DNA of 64,000 nt from Tissierellia bacterium (lineage in GTDB: Bacteria > Bacillota > Clostridia > Tissierellales > Peptoniphilaceae), in NCBI GenBank assembly GCA_030535395.1, contig JAUNLK010000005.1, positions 52,384 to 116,383 of the forward strand. The letters run 5' to 3'. The notes under the pieces were generated by a model. It did not search any database. It had not been told where the DNA came from and saw only the letters and a list, made by a program, of their open reading frames with translations. Numbering within the stretch: position 1 is the first letter of the stretch; each line of letters starts with the position of its first letter. The translations under genes and the position numbers were made by a program. Below are positions 7,628 to 17,308 of this stretch, one piece after another.

Positions 7628-8767
7628 TCAGTTTTTTTCCCTCTGATAGACAACCTGGCCATTGACCATGGTCCAGAGGACCTCCTCGTAGGGGGCGGTG
7701 AAGAGCTCCGCCGCCATGCAGACCACATCGGCGTCCTTCCCCGCCTCCAGGGCCCCCACTCGGTGATCGATGCCCAGGATCTTGGCCGGGGCGGAGGTGA
7801 TGGCCTCGGTGGCCCCCCTTGGGCTGAGGCCCGCTTGGACATAGTGCTTGGCCTGGAGGGTCAGAGAGCCCTGGGGCAGCACCGGGCAGTCGGTGATAAT
7901 GGCGAAGGGAATGCCCCGCTCCTCCAAAAGGGCCGCCGTCCGGAAGGTCTTGTTCCTGAGCTCCTCCTTGCTCTTCACCCCAAAGGTGGGGCCAATGCAG
8001 AGGGAGACCCCCTTCTCCTTTAGTAGATCCAAAAGGAGGGCCGCCTCGGTGGCGTGCTCAATGGTGTAGCGGAGGTGGAGCTCCTCGGCCAGGCGAATGG
8101 CCGTGGCAATGTCGTCGGCCCGGTGGGCGTGGATTTTCACCGGGAGGTGGCGCCCCGCCACGGGCAGGAGGGACTCCCACTGCTGGTGGTAGATCCCCGT
8201 GCCGGCATTCTTCCTGAGCTCATAGGCCCGAGTCTCCTCTATGGCCTCCCGAAAGAGGGCGGCGATGCTCATTCGAGTCATGGGGTATTTTCGCTGCTTG
8301 CCGTAGACCCGCTTGGGATTTTCCCCCAGGGCCGCCTTCATGGCCACCGGCTCCTTGACCACCATCTCATCGATGTAGCTGCCGTGGGTCTTGATGGCCA
8401 CAAAGGTCCCTCCAAAGACATTGGCCGAGCCCGGCCCCGTGGCCACGGTGGTGACGCCCCCCGCCAGGGCCTCCTTAAACTGGCCGTCGTAGATATTCAC
8501 CCCGTCAATGGCCCGGATCTGGGGGGAGAGGGGGGAGGAGCCCTCATTGGTGTCGTCCCCCGCCTTGCCTATGATCTCCTCGTCCACCCCAATATGGCTG
8601 TGGGCATCGATGAAGCCGGGATAGAGGATGCGGCCCGCCGCATCCAGTACCTCCGCCTCCGAGGGGATCTCTCCCCCCACGGAGAGAATCTTCCCCCCAT
8701 CCACCAGTAGATGGGCCTCCTTCAGGGAGCCCCCGTGCCAAATTTTGCCTCCAACAATTGCTTTCAT
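7628..8767 (-). CDS. Amidohydrolase family protein (imidazolonepropionase-like)
   Basis: TIM-barrel metal-dependent hydrolase of the COG1228 type, 379 residues from the ATG at 8767, which has GAGGAGG just upstream; a longer in-frame extension lacks support. Metal ligands are suggested by DAHSHIG near residue 60, the histidines in VKIHAHRAD and YTIEHATEA, and an Asp in AIITDCPV. The N-terminal beta-sandwich (MKAIVGGKIWHGG) and C-terminal GKDADVVCM match the family. The natural substrate (a cyclic amide or small peptide) is unknown. It stands alone between tetR and tex. Confidence 0.87.
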   Translation of the reverse strand: MKAIVGGKIWHGGSLKEAHLLVDGGKILSVGGEIPSEAEVLDAAGRILYPGFIDAHSHIGVDEEIIGKAGDDTNEGSSPLSPQIRAIDGVNIYDGQFKEALAGGVTTVATGPGSANVFGGTFVAIKTHGSYIDEMVVKEPVAMKAALGENPKRVYGKQRKYPMTRMSIAALFREAIEETRAYELRKNAGTGIYHQQWESLLPVAGRHLPVKIHAHRADDIATAIRLAEELHLRYTIEHATEAALLLDLLKEKGVSLCIGPTFGVKSKEELRNKTFRTAALLEERGIPFAIITDCPVLPQGSLTLQAKHYVQAGLSPRGATEAITSAPAKILGIDHRVGALEAGKDADVVCMAAELFTAPYEEVLWTMVNGQVVYQREKN

Positions 8768-8832
8768 GATCCTCCTCCTCTCATAAAATGAGCATAGTGG
8801 AAAACAGCCCCTTTGTCCACAAGAGGCCCATG

Positions 8833-8857
8833 AAAAAAGGGGAGGCATGGCCTCCCC
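8833..8857 (-). terminator. Terminator of tex
   Basis: GGGGAGGC (8839-8846) pairs with GCCTCCCC (8850-8857); six U follow on the minus strand. It starts 7 bp after the tex stop. Confidence 0.92.
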
Positions 8858-8863
8858 TGTGTG

Positions 8864-10957
8864 CTATTTATTTTTTCCCCTGTCGGGGAGTTTGAGGCCA
8901 ATGCGGCCCCGCTCTTGGTCCACCTTCTCCACTTCCACGGTGAGGCGGTCTCCCACGGCAATGGCCTGGTAGATATTTCGCCCATTGAGGTGGAGCTTGG
9001 ACTGGTGGAGGAGGCCCTTGGTCTTGAGGCCCAGGTCCACAAAGGCCCCGAAGTCCACCACATTGCGGACCACCCCTTCCACGGTGAGACCCACTTCCAG
9101 CTCCTCCAGGGTGAGGGCCTTTCGCTTGAGGCTCCGGGCCCCGGCATCCTCCCGGATGTCCCGGCCGGGGCGCTCCAGCTCCTCTCTCAGGTCCTTCAAG
9201 GTCTCCCTGCCCACTCCCAATTCCTGGAGGCGAGTGGCCCGCTCCCCCTCCTCCAGAGTTTCATCCATGAGGATTCGGGCGGCGGCATAGGACTCGGGGT
9301 GGATCCCCGTCCGGTCCAAGAACTCCTCCCCCTGGGGGATTCTGAGAAAGCCCGCCGACTGCTGGAAGGCCTTGGGCCCCAGGCCCTTGACCTTTTTCAG
9401 CTCCTGGCGGTTCCGGTAGGGGCCCTCCTCCTCCCTCTGGAGGACGATGTTTTTGGCCACGGAGGGACTGAGGCCCGAGACCCGCTTCAAGAGGGGCACC
9501 GATGCCAGATTCACATCCACCCCCACCTCGTTGACGGCGGCCTCCACCACCCCGTCCAGGCGGTGGTCCAGGGCCCTCTCGTCCAAGTCGTGCTGATACT
9601 GGCCCACCCCAATGTGGCGGGGCTCGATTTTCACCAGCTCCGCCAGGGGATCCTGGAGCCTCCGGGCAATGGAGATGGCCCCCCGAATGGTGACATCCAA
9701 ATCGGGGAACTCCTCCTTGGCCAGGGGAGAGGCGGAGTAGACACTGGCCCCGTCCTCGCTGACCATGGCATAGGCCACCTCCAGCCCCTCCTCTCTTATG
9801 AGCTCGCTGATGAACTGCTCCGTTTCAAAGGAGGCCGTGCCGCTGCCAATGCTCAAAACCTCCACCCCGTGTTTTTCAATGAGGCGGAGGACCTCCCTCC
9901 GGGCCTGGGGAAGGAGATTTTTCCGCCCCACGGGGTAGATGACGGTGCTCTCCAAAAAGGCCCCGGTGCCATCCACCACGGCCACCTTGGCCCCGGTGCG
10001 AATCCCCGGGTCGATGCCCATGACCACCCTGTGCCCCAGGGGAGGCTCCAGGAGGAGGGGCTTCAAATTTCTGCCAAAGACCTCAATGGCCCCCCGCTGG
10101 GCCTCCTCCGTCCGCCGGCTCCGGAGGCTCCGGACCATTTGAGGGAGGATGAGGCGCTTTAAGCTGTCCCTGGCCATTTCCCCGAAGAGCTCCATCTTCT
10201 CCTCACTCATGTGATAGGCGGAGAGGATCATTTGAAGGAGGAGCTTTTCATCTGCCACCACCTTGAGGGAGAGGGCCCCCGTCCGCTCCCCCCGGTCCAG
10301 GGCCAGGACCTGGTGATCCTTGGCCCTCCTCACCTCCAGGGAAAAATCGTGATAGGCCCTGTAGCGGCCCTCCTCGTCCTCCTTGGCAGTGGCCTCGTAG
10401 CGGCCGTGGCGGTCGAAGTACTTACTCAGGGGGGAGCGCACTTTGGGGTTCTCGCTGATCTCCTCGGCGATAATGTCCCCCACTCCCTGGAGGATCTCCT
10501 CCTCGGTGAGCTCCCCTTCAAAGGCGGCCACCTCCCGGTGAAAGTCCCCCAGAGATTCAGACGACATAAAATTCTCCGCCAGGGGCCCCAGGCCCTGTTC
10601 CCTGGCCTTCATGGCCCGGGTCCTCCGCTTGGGCTTGTAGGGGGCGTAGAGGTCCTCCAATTCCTGGAGGGTCTCGGCACCCTCGATCTCCCTCATGAGC
10701 TGGGGACTGTCCTTGCCCAGGGAGACAATGGTGGAGATCACCGTCTCCCTCCGGGCGGCGAGTTTCTCCAGCTCCTCCCTCCGGTCCACCAGCTTTCTCA
10801 GGGCCTCGTCCTCCATGGCCCCGGTGACTTCCTTCCGGTAGCGGGCCACAAAGGGAATGGTGTTGCCGTCGTCAAAGAGGGCCAGGATCTCCCCCATGGT
10901 CTCGGGGGACTTTCCAAATTCTCGGGCCAAAATATCCGTTGTGCTGATCTGAGACAC
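8864..10957 (-). CDS. tex: Tex family RNA-binding transcription accessory protein
   Basis: Cytoplasmic nucleic-acid binding protein related to eukaryotic Spt6. Domain order: helical N-terminus, YqgF RNase H-like domain (VVMGIDPGIRTGAKVAVVD), helix-hairpin-helix repeats (KVKGLGPKAFQQSAGFL), and a C-terminal S1 domain (GVVRNVVDFGAFVDLGLKTKG). The chosen start is GTG at 10957, 5 bp after AAAGGAGAG, giving 697 residues. An in-frame ATG at 10978 directly abuts the U-run of the prfB terminator and has no ribosome site, so it is unlikely. Confidence 0.92.
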   Translation of the reverse strand: MSQISTTDILAREFGKSPETMGEILALFDDGNTIPFVARYRKEVTGAMEDEALRKLVDRREELEKLAARRETVISTIVSLGKDSPQLMREIEGAETLQELEDLYAPYKPKRRTRAMKAREQGLGPLAENFMSSESLGDFHREVAAFEGELTEEEILQGVGDIIAEEISENPKVRSPLSKYFDRHGRYEATAKEDEEGRYRAYHDFSLEVRRAKDHQVLALDRGERTGALSLKVVADEKLLLQMILSAYHMSEEKMELFGEMARDSLKRLILPQMVRSLRSRRTEEAQRGAIEVFGRNLKPLLLEPPLGHRVVMGIDPGIRTGAKVAVVDGTGAFLESTVIYPVGRKNLLPQARREVLRLIEKHGVEVLSIGSGTASFETEQFISELIREEGLEVAYAMVSEDGASVYSASPLAKEEFPDLDVTIRGAISIARRLQDPLAELVKIEPRHIGVGQYQHDLDERALDHRLDGVVEAAVNEVGVDVNLASVPLLKRVSGLSPSVAKNIVLQREEEGPYRNRQELKKVKGLGPKAFQQSAGFLRIPQGEEFLDRTGIHPESYAAARILMDETLEEGERATRLQELGVGRETLKDLREELERPGRDIREDAGARSLKRKALTLEELEVGLTVEGVVRNVVDFGAFVDLGLKTKGLLHQSKLHLNGRNIYQAIAVGDRLTVEVEKVDQERGRIGLKLPDRGKNK

Positions 10958-10978
10958 ATTCTCTCCTTTACTGAACAT

Positions 10979-11001
10979 AAAAAAGGGGGCCGCTGCCCCC
11001 T
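10979..11001 (-). terminator. Terminator of prfB
   Basis: AGGGGGC and GCCCCCT enclose a 4 nt loop (10984-11001), followed by six U on the minus strand. It lies between prfB and tex. Confidence 0.92.
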
Positions 11002-11013
11002 CTGATTTTGTGA

Positions 11014-12120
11014 TTAGTTGGCCTTTTCCGCCAAGTACGCGTTGATAAAGGGGTCCAAGTCCCCGTCCATGACCCGGTTGACATCCCCCACTTCGGTGTT
11101 GGTCCGGTGATCCTTGACCATGGTGTAGGGCTGGAAGACATAGGAGCGAATTTGAGAGCCCCAGGCAATCTGAGAGTAGTTGCCCTGGAGGTCGTCGATT
11201 TTTTCCTTCTGCTCCTCTTCCTTGAGGGCCACCAGCTTGGCCTTGAGCATATTCATGGCCTGCTCCCGGTTTTGGATTTGGCTCCGCTCATTTTGGCACT
11301 GGACCACAATTCCCGTGGGAATGTGGGTGATGCGCACGGCGGAGTCGGTGGTGTTGACGTGCTGGCCCCCGGCCCCGGAGGATCGATAGGTGTCGATTTT
11401 CAAATCCTCCTGGCGGATTTCCACTTCCGTCTCCTCGTCCAGCTGGGGATAGACGTCCACCGAGGCGAAGGAGGTGTGGCGCTTTTTGGCGCTGTCGAAG
11501 GGGGAGATCCGCACCAGGCGGTGGACCCCCTTTTCCGCCTTGAGATAGCCATAGGCGTGGGGACCGGAGAAGCGGAGGGTGGCGGATTTGATCCCCGCCT
11601 CGTCCTCCTTCAAGAGGTCCAAGAGCTCCACAGTGTAGCCCTTCTGCTCCCCGTAGCGGCGGTACATCCTCAGGAGCATGTCCGCCCAGTCCTGGGCCTC
11701 GGTGCCCCCGGCTCCGGCGTGAATGGAGAGGATGCAGTCGTTGTCGTCGTACTCCCCATTGAGGAGGGTCTCCAGCTTAAAGGCCGCGGCCTCCTCCTCG
11801 AGGCTTGTCACCATCTCCACAAAGGAGTCGTAGAGGGAGTAGTCCCCCTCCTCCTCCATGATGTCCAGCATGACTTGGGCCTCCTCAATGGATTCCATGA
11901 GGCCGTCGAAAGTGTCCATGGGACCCTTCCGCTGATTCATTTTTTTAATGACCTTCTGAGCCTCCTCGGGATTATCCCAGAAACCCTCGACCATGGTCTC
12001 CTTTTCCAGATCTCCGTACTCTTTCCGGAGTTGCTCCACGTCGATGCTCTCCCCCAAGTGGGTGACAGTTTCCAGGACCTCCTTCAGTCGCTCTTGGTCC
12101 AGATGTATATTTTGCTCCAT
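11014..12120 (-). CDS. prfB: Peptide chain release factor 2
   Basis: Class I release factor for UGA and UAA stop codons. The 368 residues carry the recognition tripeptide in RISPFDSAKKRHTS and the peptidyl-hydrolysis motif GAGGQHVN. Most bacterial prfB genes need a programmed +1 frameshift at an early CUU-UGA-C; here the corresponding region (GESIDVEQL, codons about 24-32) is read straight through in one frame with no UGA. The ATG starts 2 bp after the secA stop, so the two are co-transcribed, a common secA-prfB arrangement. Confidence 0.96.
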   Translation of the reverse strand: MEQNIHLDQERLKEVLETVTHLGESIDVEQLRKEYGDLEKETMVEGFWDNPEEAQKVIKKMNQRKGPMDTFDGLMESIEEAQVMLDIMEEEGDYSLYDSFVEMVTSLEEEAAAFKLETLLNGEYDDNDCILSIHAGAGGTEAQDWADMLLRMYRRYGEQKGYTVELLDLLKEDEAGIKSATLRFSGPHAYGYLKAEKGVHRLVRISPFDSAKKRHTSFASVDVYPQLDEETEVEIRQEDLKIDTYRSSGAGGQHVNTTDSAVRITHIPTGIVVQCQNERSQIQNREQAMNMLKAKLVALKEEEQKEKIDDLQGNYSQIAWGSQIRSYVFQPYTMVKDHRTNTEVGDVNRVMDGDLDPFINAYLAEKAN

Positions 12121-12122
12121 AA

Positions 12123-14858
12123 TTATGCGTTCTTTCCGTGACAGTTCTTGTATTTCTTGCCGCTGCCGCAGGGACAGGGGTCATTGCGGCCAATTTTCTT
12201 CTCCCGGCGGACGGGCTCCTGGACCCCGGTGTCGGGATTGGGGGTCTTGGCCTCCTGGGCCACCTTCTCCCGCTTGATATTGTCGGGATTTTCCACGTGG
12301 AGGAGCATCCGAACGGTGTCCTCCCGAATGGATTCATTCATGGCCTCAAACATATCGAAGCCCTCGTTTTGATAGGCCCGAACGGGGTCGATCTGCCCCA
12401 CCGATCTCAGGCTGATCCCCTGGCGGAGTTGATCCATGGCGTCGATGTGATCCATCCACTTGCTGTCCACATTTCTCAGGAGGATGATTCGCTCCACTTC
12501 CCGGAATTTGTCCCCGGAGAACTCCCGCTCCTTCTCCTCGTAGCGGGCCTTGGCAAGGTCGATGATGTGCTGAGTGAGCTCCTCCACTCCGGCCTCGGAC
12601 TGACCCACCAAAAAGTCCTCGGACAGGCCCAGGGTGTTTCTGCCAAATTGGTAGATCCCCTCGTAGTCCATATAGGCCTCGCCCTTTTCGTTGACCTTGT
12701 GGTGGAATTTCACCGTCTCCTCCACCAGGCCCTCCAACATGGACATGATGTCGTCCTTTAAGTTTTGCCCCTGGAGGACCTTGGAGCGCTCCCCGTAGAT
12801 GACCTCCCGCTGCTTGTTCATCACATCGTCGTATTGGAGGACGTGCTTCCGGGTGGAGAAGTTGTTCCCCTCCACCTTCCGCTGGGCGGACTCAATGAGA
12901 CGGGTGAGGAGGCCCGCTTCCACGGGCTCGTCCTCTTCGGTCTTGGTGGTCTCCATGACCTTCTTGAAGCGGTCCCCGGCGAAGAGGCGAATCAAATCGT
13001 CATCGGCGGAGATGTAGAAGCGGGTCTGACCCGGGTCCCCCTGACGGCCGGCCCGGCCCCGGAGCTGATTGTCGATGCGGCGGGACTCGTGGCGCTCGGT
13101 GCCGATGATTCTAAGGCCCCCGGCGGCCAAAACTTTCTCCTTCTCCCGGTCGGTCTCCACTTTAAACTCGTCCCGGAGCTTTTGGAAGCGCTCACGGGCA
13201 TCGAGAATTTCCCCGTCCTCGGTGTCGTAGTAGGAGTCGGCGGCCTCAATGAGCTCGGGCTCCATCCCCTCCTGGGCGAGTTTTTCCTTGGCCATGTAGT
13301 CGGGATTGCCCCCCAAGACGATGTCGGTTCCCCGACCGGCCATATTGGTGGCAATGGTCACGGCCCCAAAGCGGCCGGCCTGGGCCACAATCTCAGACTC
13401 CTGGCGGTGGCGCTTGGCGTTTAAGACATTGTGCTTGATGCCCCTGCGCTTCAAAAGCTTGGAGAGGGTCTCGGACTTGTCCACGGAGACGGTGCCCACC
13501 AAAACCGGCTGGCCCTTGGCATTGGCCTCTTGGATCTCCTCAATGACGGCATTGAATTTCCCCGCCTCAGACTTGTAGATGACATCATTGTCGTCTGCCC
13601 GGGCAATGGGGCGGTTGGTGGGGATTTCCACCACGTCCATATTGTAGATCTCCCTAAATTCCCCCTCCTCGGTCATGGCGGTACCGGTCATCCCCGCCAA
13701 TTTCTCGTACATCCGGAAGAAGTTTTGGAAGGTGATGGTGGCCAGGGTCTTGGACTCCGCCTTAATGGCCATGCCCTCCTTGGCCTCAATGGCCTGGTGG
13801 AGACCGTCGGAGTAGCGGCGGCCGTACATGAGGCGGCCGGTGAACTCGTCCACAATGACAATTTCCCCGTCTTCCACCACATAGTTCACATCCCGGTGCA
13901 TGGTGCCCTTGGCCTTCAGGGCCTGATTGATGTGGTGGAGGAGCTCGGTGTTTTCCACACTGGAGAGGTCCTCCACATTGAAGTAGCGCTCGGCCTTTTC
14001 CAGACCCAGATCGGTGAGGGTGGCGGTCTTTGCCTTCTCATCCACCACATAGTCCACCGTCTCCTCCCGGAACTCCCGGTTGAAGCGGTCCTCATCGGTC
14101 TCGCTCTGATCCTTGATGCGGCTGGTGAGAGTGTCTACAAAATTTTTGGCGTGGCTGTACAGCTCCGTGGACTCGTCGCCAATGCCGGAGATAATGAGGG
14201 GGGTCCTGGCCTCGTCAATGAGAATGGAGTCCACCTCGTCCACAATGCAGTAGTGGAGCTTGCGCTGCACTCGGTCCTCCTCAAAGACCACCATATTGTC
14301 CCGGAGGTAGTCGAAGCCAAATTCGTTGTTGGTCCCGTAGGTGATGTCGGAATTGTAGGCGATTTTGCGGTCGGCATTTTCCATATCGTGGAGGATGCAG
14401 CCCACAGTGAGGCCCAGGAAGGAGTAGAGCTTGCCCATCCACTGCTTGTCCCGGAGGGCCAGGTAGTCGTTGACGGTGACCACATGGGCCCCCTGTCCCG
14501 CCAGGGCATTTAAGTACACGGGAAGGGTGGCCACCAGGGTCTTCCCCTCCCCGGTCTTCATCTCGGCAATTCGCCCCTGGTGGAGGACAATGCCCCCCAA
14601 AATTTGCACGGGGAAGTGCTTCATTCCCAGCACCCGCCAGGAGGCCTCCCGCACCACGGCAAAGGCCTCGGGGAGGAGGTCGTCCAGGCTCTCTCCCCCC
14701 TGGAAGCGCTCCTTGAACTCCTGGGTCTTGGCCTTTAACTGCTCATCGGAGAGGGCCTCCATGGCAGGCTCCAGTTTCAAAACTTTCTCCATGGCGGGCT
14801 TTAATTTTTTAATCTCCCGGTCCGAATAACTTCCAAAAATTTTATCAATAATAGACAT
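12123..14858 (-). CDS. secA: Preprotein translocase ATPase SecA
   Basis: Motor of the general secretion pathway, working at the membrane with SecYEG. From the ATG at 14858 the protein has 911 residues, slightly above the usual ~840-900. Visible features are the Q-motif region, Walker [28 protein letters not shown], the helicase motif [13 protein letters not shown], and a C-terminal zinc-binding tail with [14 protein letters not shown]. An in-frame GTG lies two codons upstream; AAAGGG precedes both. The gene is followed immediately by prfB. Confidence 0.97.
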   Translation of the reverse strand: MSIIDKIFGSYSDREIKKLKPAMEKVLKLEPAMEALSDEQLKAKTQEFKERFQGGESLDDLLPEAFAVVREASWRVLGMKHFPVQILGGIVLHQGRIAEMKTGEGKTLVATLPVYLNALAGQGAHVVTVNDYLALRDKQWMGKLYSFLGLTVGCILHDMENADRKIAYNSDITYGTNNEFGFDYLRDNMVVFEEDRVQRKLHYCIVDEVDSILIDEARTPLIISGIGDESTELYSHAKNFVDTLTSRIKDQSETDEDRFNREFREETVDYVVDEKAKTATLTDLGLEKAERYFNVEDLSSVENTELLHHINQALKAKGTMHRDVNYVVEDGEIVIVDEFTGRLMYGRRYSDGLHQAIEAKEGMAIKAESKTLATITFQNFFRMYEKLAGMTGTAMTEEGEFREIYNMDVVEIPTNRPIARADDNDVIYKSEAGKFNAVIEEIQEANAKGQPVLVGTVSVDKSETLSKLLKRRGIKHNVLNAKRHRQESEIVAQAGRFGAVTIATNMAGRGTDIVLGGNPDYMAKEKLAQEGMEPELIEAADSYYDTEDGEILDARERFQKLRDEFKVETDREKEKVLAAGGLRIIGTERHESRRIDNQLRGRAGRQGDPGQTRFYISADDDLIRLFAGDRFKKVMETTKTEEDEPVEAGLLTRLIESAQRKVEGNNFSTRKHVLQYDDVMNKQREVIYGERSKVLQGQNLKDDIMSMLEGLVEETVKFHHKVNEKGEAYMDYEGIYQFGRNTLGLSEDFLVGQSEAGVEELTQHIIDLAKARYEEKEREFSGDKFREVERIILLRNVDSKWMDHIDAMDQLRQGISLRSVGQIDPVRAYQNEGFDMFEAMNESIREDTVRMLLHVENPDNIKREKVAQEAKTPNPDTGVQEPVRREKKIGRNDPCPCGSGKKYKNCHGKNA

Positions 14859-14978
14859 GCACACACGACCCTTTCTAGGTAATCCCTAATATTTCATTTT
14901 AGCAAAGGCCGGAACCCATTACAATAAATCCAAAAAACCTTCCCCAAGTTTTCAGAGTTTCTTAATATTTTCTTAACA

Positions 14979-15006
14979 GAAAAAGATCCACAGATCACTG
15001 TGGATC
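14979..15006 (-). terminator. Terminator overlapping the stop codon of the DUF951 gene
   Basis: GATCCACAG (14985-14993) pairs with CTGTGGATC (14998-15006) and a U-run follows on the minus strand. The stem contains the last codons and stop of the upstream gene. Confidence 0.88.
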
Positions 15007-15234
15007 CTCCGGGGGGCCGTGGTGGACGATGCTCACCATTTTCTCCCCCTCTTTAATTTTTCGAACGCGCTTTTCAAAGTCCATGCGGGTCATCCAAATG
15101 GTGCGCTGGCATCCGGTACAGGAGAGCTTGATGTCCACGCCAGTGCGGAGAATTTCCCAGAGATTTTCCCCACAGGGATGGCCCTTTTTCAGGGTGACGA
15201 TGTCCCCCACTTGATAGTACAGGCGATTGACCAT
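14995..15234 (-). CDS. DUF951 family small zinc-ribbon-like protein
   Basis: 79-residue protein of unknown function, conserved in Firmicutes. YQVGDIVTLKKGHPCGENLWEI and the second cysteine pair in KLSCTGCQ match DUF951; the cysteines suggest metal binding. The ATG at 15234 follows AAGGAGG; an upstream extension of the frame lacks support. Next to mscS on the same strand with an 80 bp gap, an arrangement I recall from other Clostridia. Confidence 0.85.
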   Translation of the reverse strand: MVNRLYYQVGDIVTLKKGHPCGENLWEILRTGVDIKLSCTGCQRTIWMTRMDFEKRVRKIKEGEKMVSIVHHGPPEDPQ

Positions 15235-15314
15235 GGCAAAATCATCCTCCTTTTCTGTAATCACAGCCCCTCGGGCCGCGAGTCCCCACAATTTATTGAT
15301 ATATACCCGAAATC

Positions 15315-16145
15315 TTACTTTTGCTTTACTTTCATTTCAGGCTGCCGGATCCCCTCTCGGGCCATGGCCTCTAAAAGTTTTTGCCTCATGTGATACTCCA
15401 AATTGTAGTATCTGCTGGAGCTGTCGTAGGCCACGGCGGTGATGATGTAGCCCTGGCCCTGGGTGGAGGTGACCCCCCAGAGGACGGGGCCCTTGGCGGG
15501 CTTCCAGGACTCCCCGAAGTCCTTGAGGGCCCCCTCAAAGACCTCCAGCACCCGGCCCACGGGCTGATCCTCGTCCACGGGAATGGCCACCTTGGCCCGC
15601 ATGAGGCCCCGGTTCTTGTTGGTGACCACTCGAATCTCGGAGTTGGGGACCAGGTGGAGGCTGCCGTCGAAGTCCCGGACCTTGGTCACCCGCATCCCCA
15701 CTTCCTCCACTATGCCGGTCTTGCCGGCCAGTTCCACCTCATCCCCCACATCGTACTGGCCCTCTAAGATGATGAAAAAGCCATTGATGACATCCTTCAC
15801 CAGGACCTGGGCCCCCATGGCAATGGCCAGAGTGCCCACCCCGGCGGTGGCAATGAGAGTGGAGGTGTTCACCTCCAGAAGCTGCAAAAAGAGGAGGCCC
15901 CCCACCACAAAGACGGTATAGCGAATGGCGGAGGAGGCCACCTTGGTGAGGGTGATCCTCCGGCCCTGATCGTGGCCGTGGTCCATGTGTATGGCAATGG
16001 TCTTGGCCACCACTCGATCCAAAATGGAAATCAACGTGCGGATGAAAATGAGAAGGAGCACGGCCGAGGCCAGCTTTCCCCAGAGATTGAGATCCCCCTG
16101 GTCGGTGGTGAACAGCTCCCTTATGGCCAGTAGACTATCCTTCAT
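15315..16145 (-). CDS. Small-conductance mechanosensitive channel (MscS family)
   Basis: Membrane channel that opens under hypo-osmotic stress. 276 residues from the ATG at 16145 (GAGGAGG 6 bp upstream). Three membrane segments (about 20-45, 65-90 and 95-115) lead into the pore helix and the beta domain signature VKDVINGFFIILEGQYDVGDEVEL. The upstream gene overlaps its start by 11 bp, so translation is coupled. Confidence 0.9.
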   Translation of the reverse strand: MKDSLLAIRELFTTDQGDLNLWGKLASAVLLLIFIRTLISILDRVVAKTIAIHMDHGHDQGRRITLTKVASSAIRYTVFVVGGLLFLQLLEVNTSTLIATAGVGTLAIAMGAQVLVKDVINGFFIILEGQYDVGDEVELAGKTGIVEEVGMRVTKVRDFDGSLHLVPNSEIRVVTNKNRGLMRAKVAIPVDEDQPVGRVLEVFEGALKDFGESWKPAKGPVLWGVTSTQGQGYIITAVAYDSSSRYYNLEYHMRQKLLEAMAREGIRQPEMKVKQK

Positions 16146-17205
16146 TGTTTTCCTCCTCAAAAGCCACATCCTGCACTTCCGGTGCGGAGAAGCTGGTCTT
16201 CATGGTGTACACATAGAGGTGATTTTCCGTCACCGTTGCCAGGATCCCATCCTCCATGGCCCACTGGGGATAGCGGCCCTTTAGGTGGACGGTGAAGGTC
16301 CTGGGCCCGTAGGGATTGCCCACCAAGTCCCGCTGGCCGTAGGCGAAGAGGGTCCCATTCATCTCCTTGAGCTGGGTCACATTGCCGGAGAGGACCACCT
16401 CCTTGGTCTCCTCCAAATTTTTATTGTAGTGGGTGAGCAGCCCCGAGTGGAGGAGGTGGATGCCTTCCGAGGTGACCTCCATATCGGTGAAGAGGGGGAT
16501 CTCCCGGCGGAGGTTCTCCTTCCCCAGTTTCCGGAGATTTTTCTCCGTTGCCATATAGCCGTCCCTGCCAATAAAGGCCAGCTCCATGGCCACCTCCATG
16601 GGAAAGTCCTCCCGCTGACCCGTTTCATTGTCCTCGTAGATGCTGGTCTTATAGCCCCCGGCCTCATTGGAGAGGGTGGCGGCCAGCCACGAGCCCCCCT
16701 TGCTCTGGGCGTAGTCCAGGAGATAGTCCCGGGTCTCGAAGATAATTTGAAGATTCCCCCCGGGGCGGGTGCTATAGAGGATCTCGCTGTCCCCCTGACG
16801 GACCTCGAAGATGAGCTCCCCGTCCCGCTCCAGGGCGGAGAAGAGCTCCCCCTGAATGGGATAGTCGGCCACTTCCTTGCCCCAGCTGTCGAAGACGGAG
16901 ATCTTGCTCAGATCCCGGTCGAAGAGAATGGCGTGTTTTTCCCCAAAGAAGGCCTCCTGGCCCTCCCCCGTCCGGTCCACCCGGCCCACTTCCCGGCCCT
17001 TGGCGGTGTAGAAGGTGAGAATGTCCCCGTCGTAGGTGGCCACCCTGCCGTCCACAATGGCCACGCCACTGAAGGCATTGACCCCCTCCAAGTGGAAGGC
17101 GGGGGATACGGTGTAGGTCCACTGCCAGGTCTTTTGAAAGACCAGGCCCCCTAAAATGAGTATGAGGATGATCCAAAACCACTTTCGTCTCCTAAGTTTC
17201 ACCAT
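16135..17205 (-). CDS. Membrane-anchored beta-propeller-like protein (DUF5711-like)
   Basis: 356 residues: a short basic N-terminus, one membrane segment (about 8-24), then a long extracytoplasmic region of repeating beta-strand units such as GVAIVDGRVATYDGDILTFYTAKGREV, resembling DUF5711 proteins. No catalytic motif is visible. Its end overlaps the start of mscS by 11 bp, hinting at a joint envelope role. The family call is from general resemblance and is moderately sure. Confidence 0.7.
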   Translation of the reverse strand: MVKLRRRKWFWIILILILGGLVFQKTWQWTYTVSPAFHLEGVNAFSGVAIVDGRVATYDGDILTFYTAKGREVGRVDRTGEGQEAFFGEKHAILFDRDLSKISVFDSWGKEVADYPIQGELFSALERDGELIFEVRQGDSEILYSTRPGGNLQIIFETRDYLLDYAQSKGGSWLAATLSNEAGGYKTSIYEDNETGQREDFPMEVAMELAFIGRDGYMATEKNLRKLGKENLRREIPLFTDMEVTSEGIHLLHSGLLTHYNKNLEETKEVVLSGNVTQLKEMNGTLFAYGQRDLVGNPYGPRTFTVHLKGRYPQWAMEDGILATVTENHLYVYTMKTSFSAPEVQDVAFEEENNEG

Positions 17206-17308
17206 AACGCCCCCCTTTGTGATACCCTCCTATTAGTATATAGGAAATATTGTCTTCCCACTGAAAAATTCCACCCCACAGGGGATCGCCATAGAAAGGA
17301 GGCCCGCC

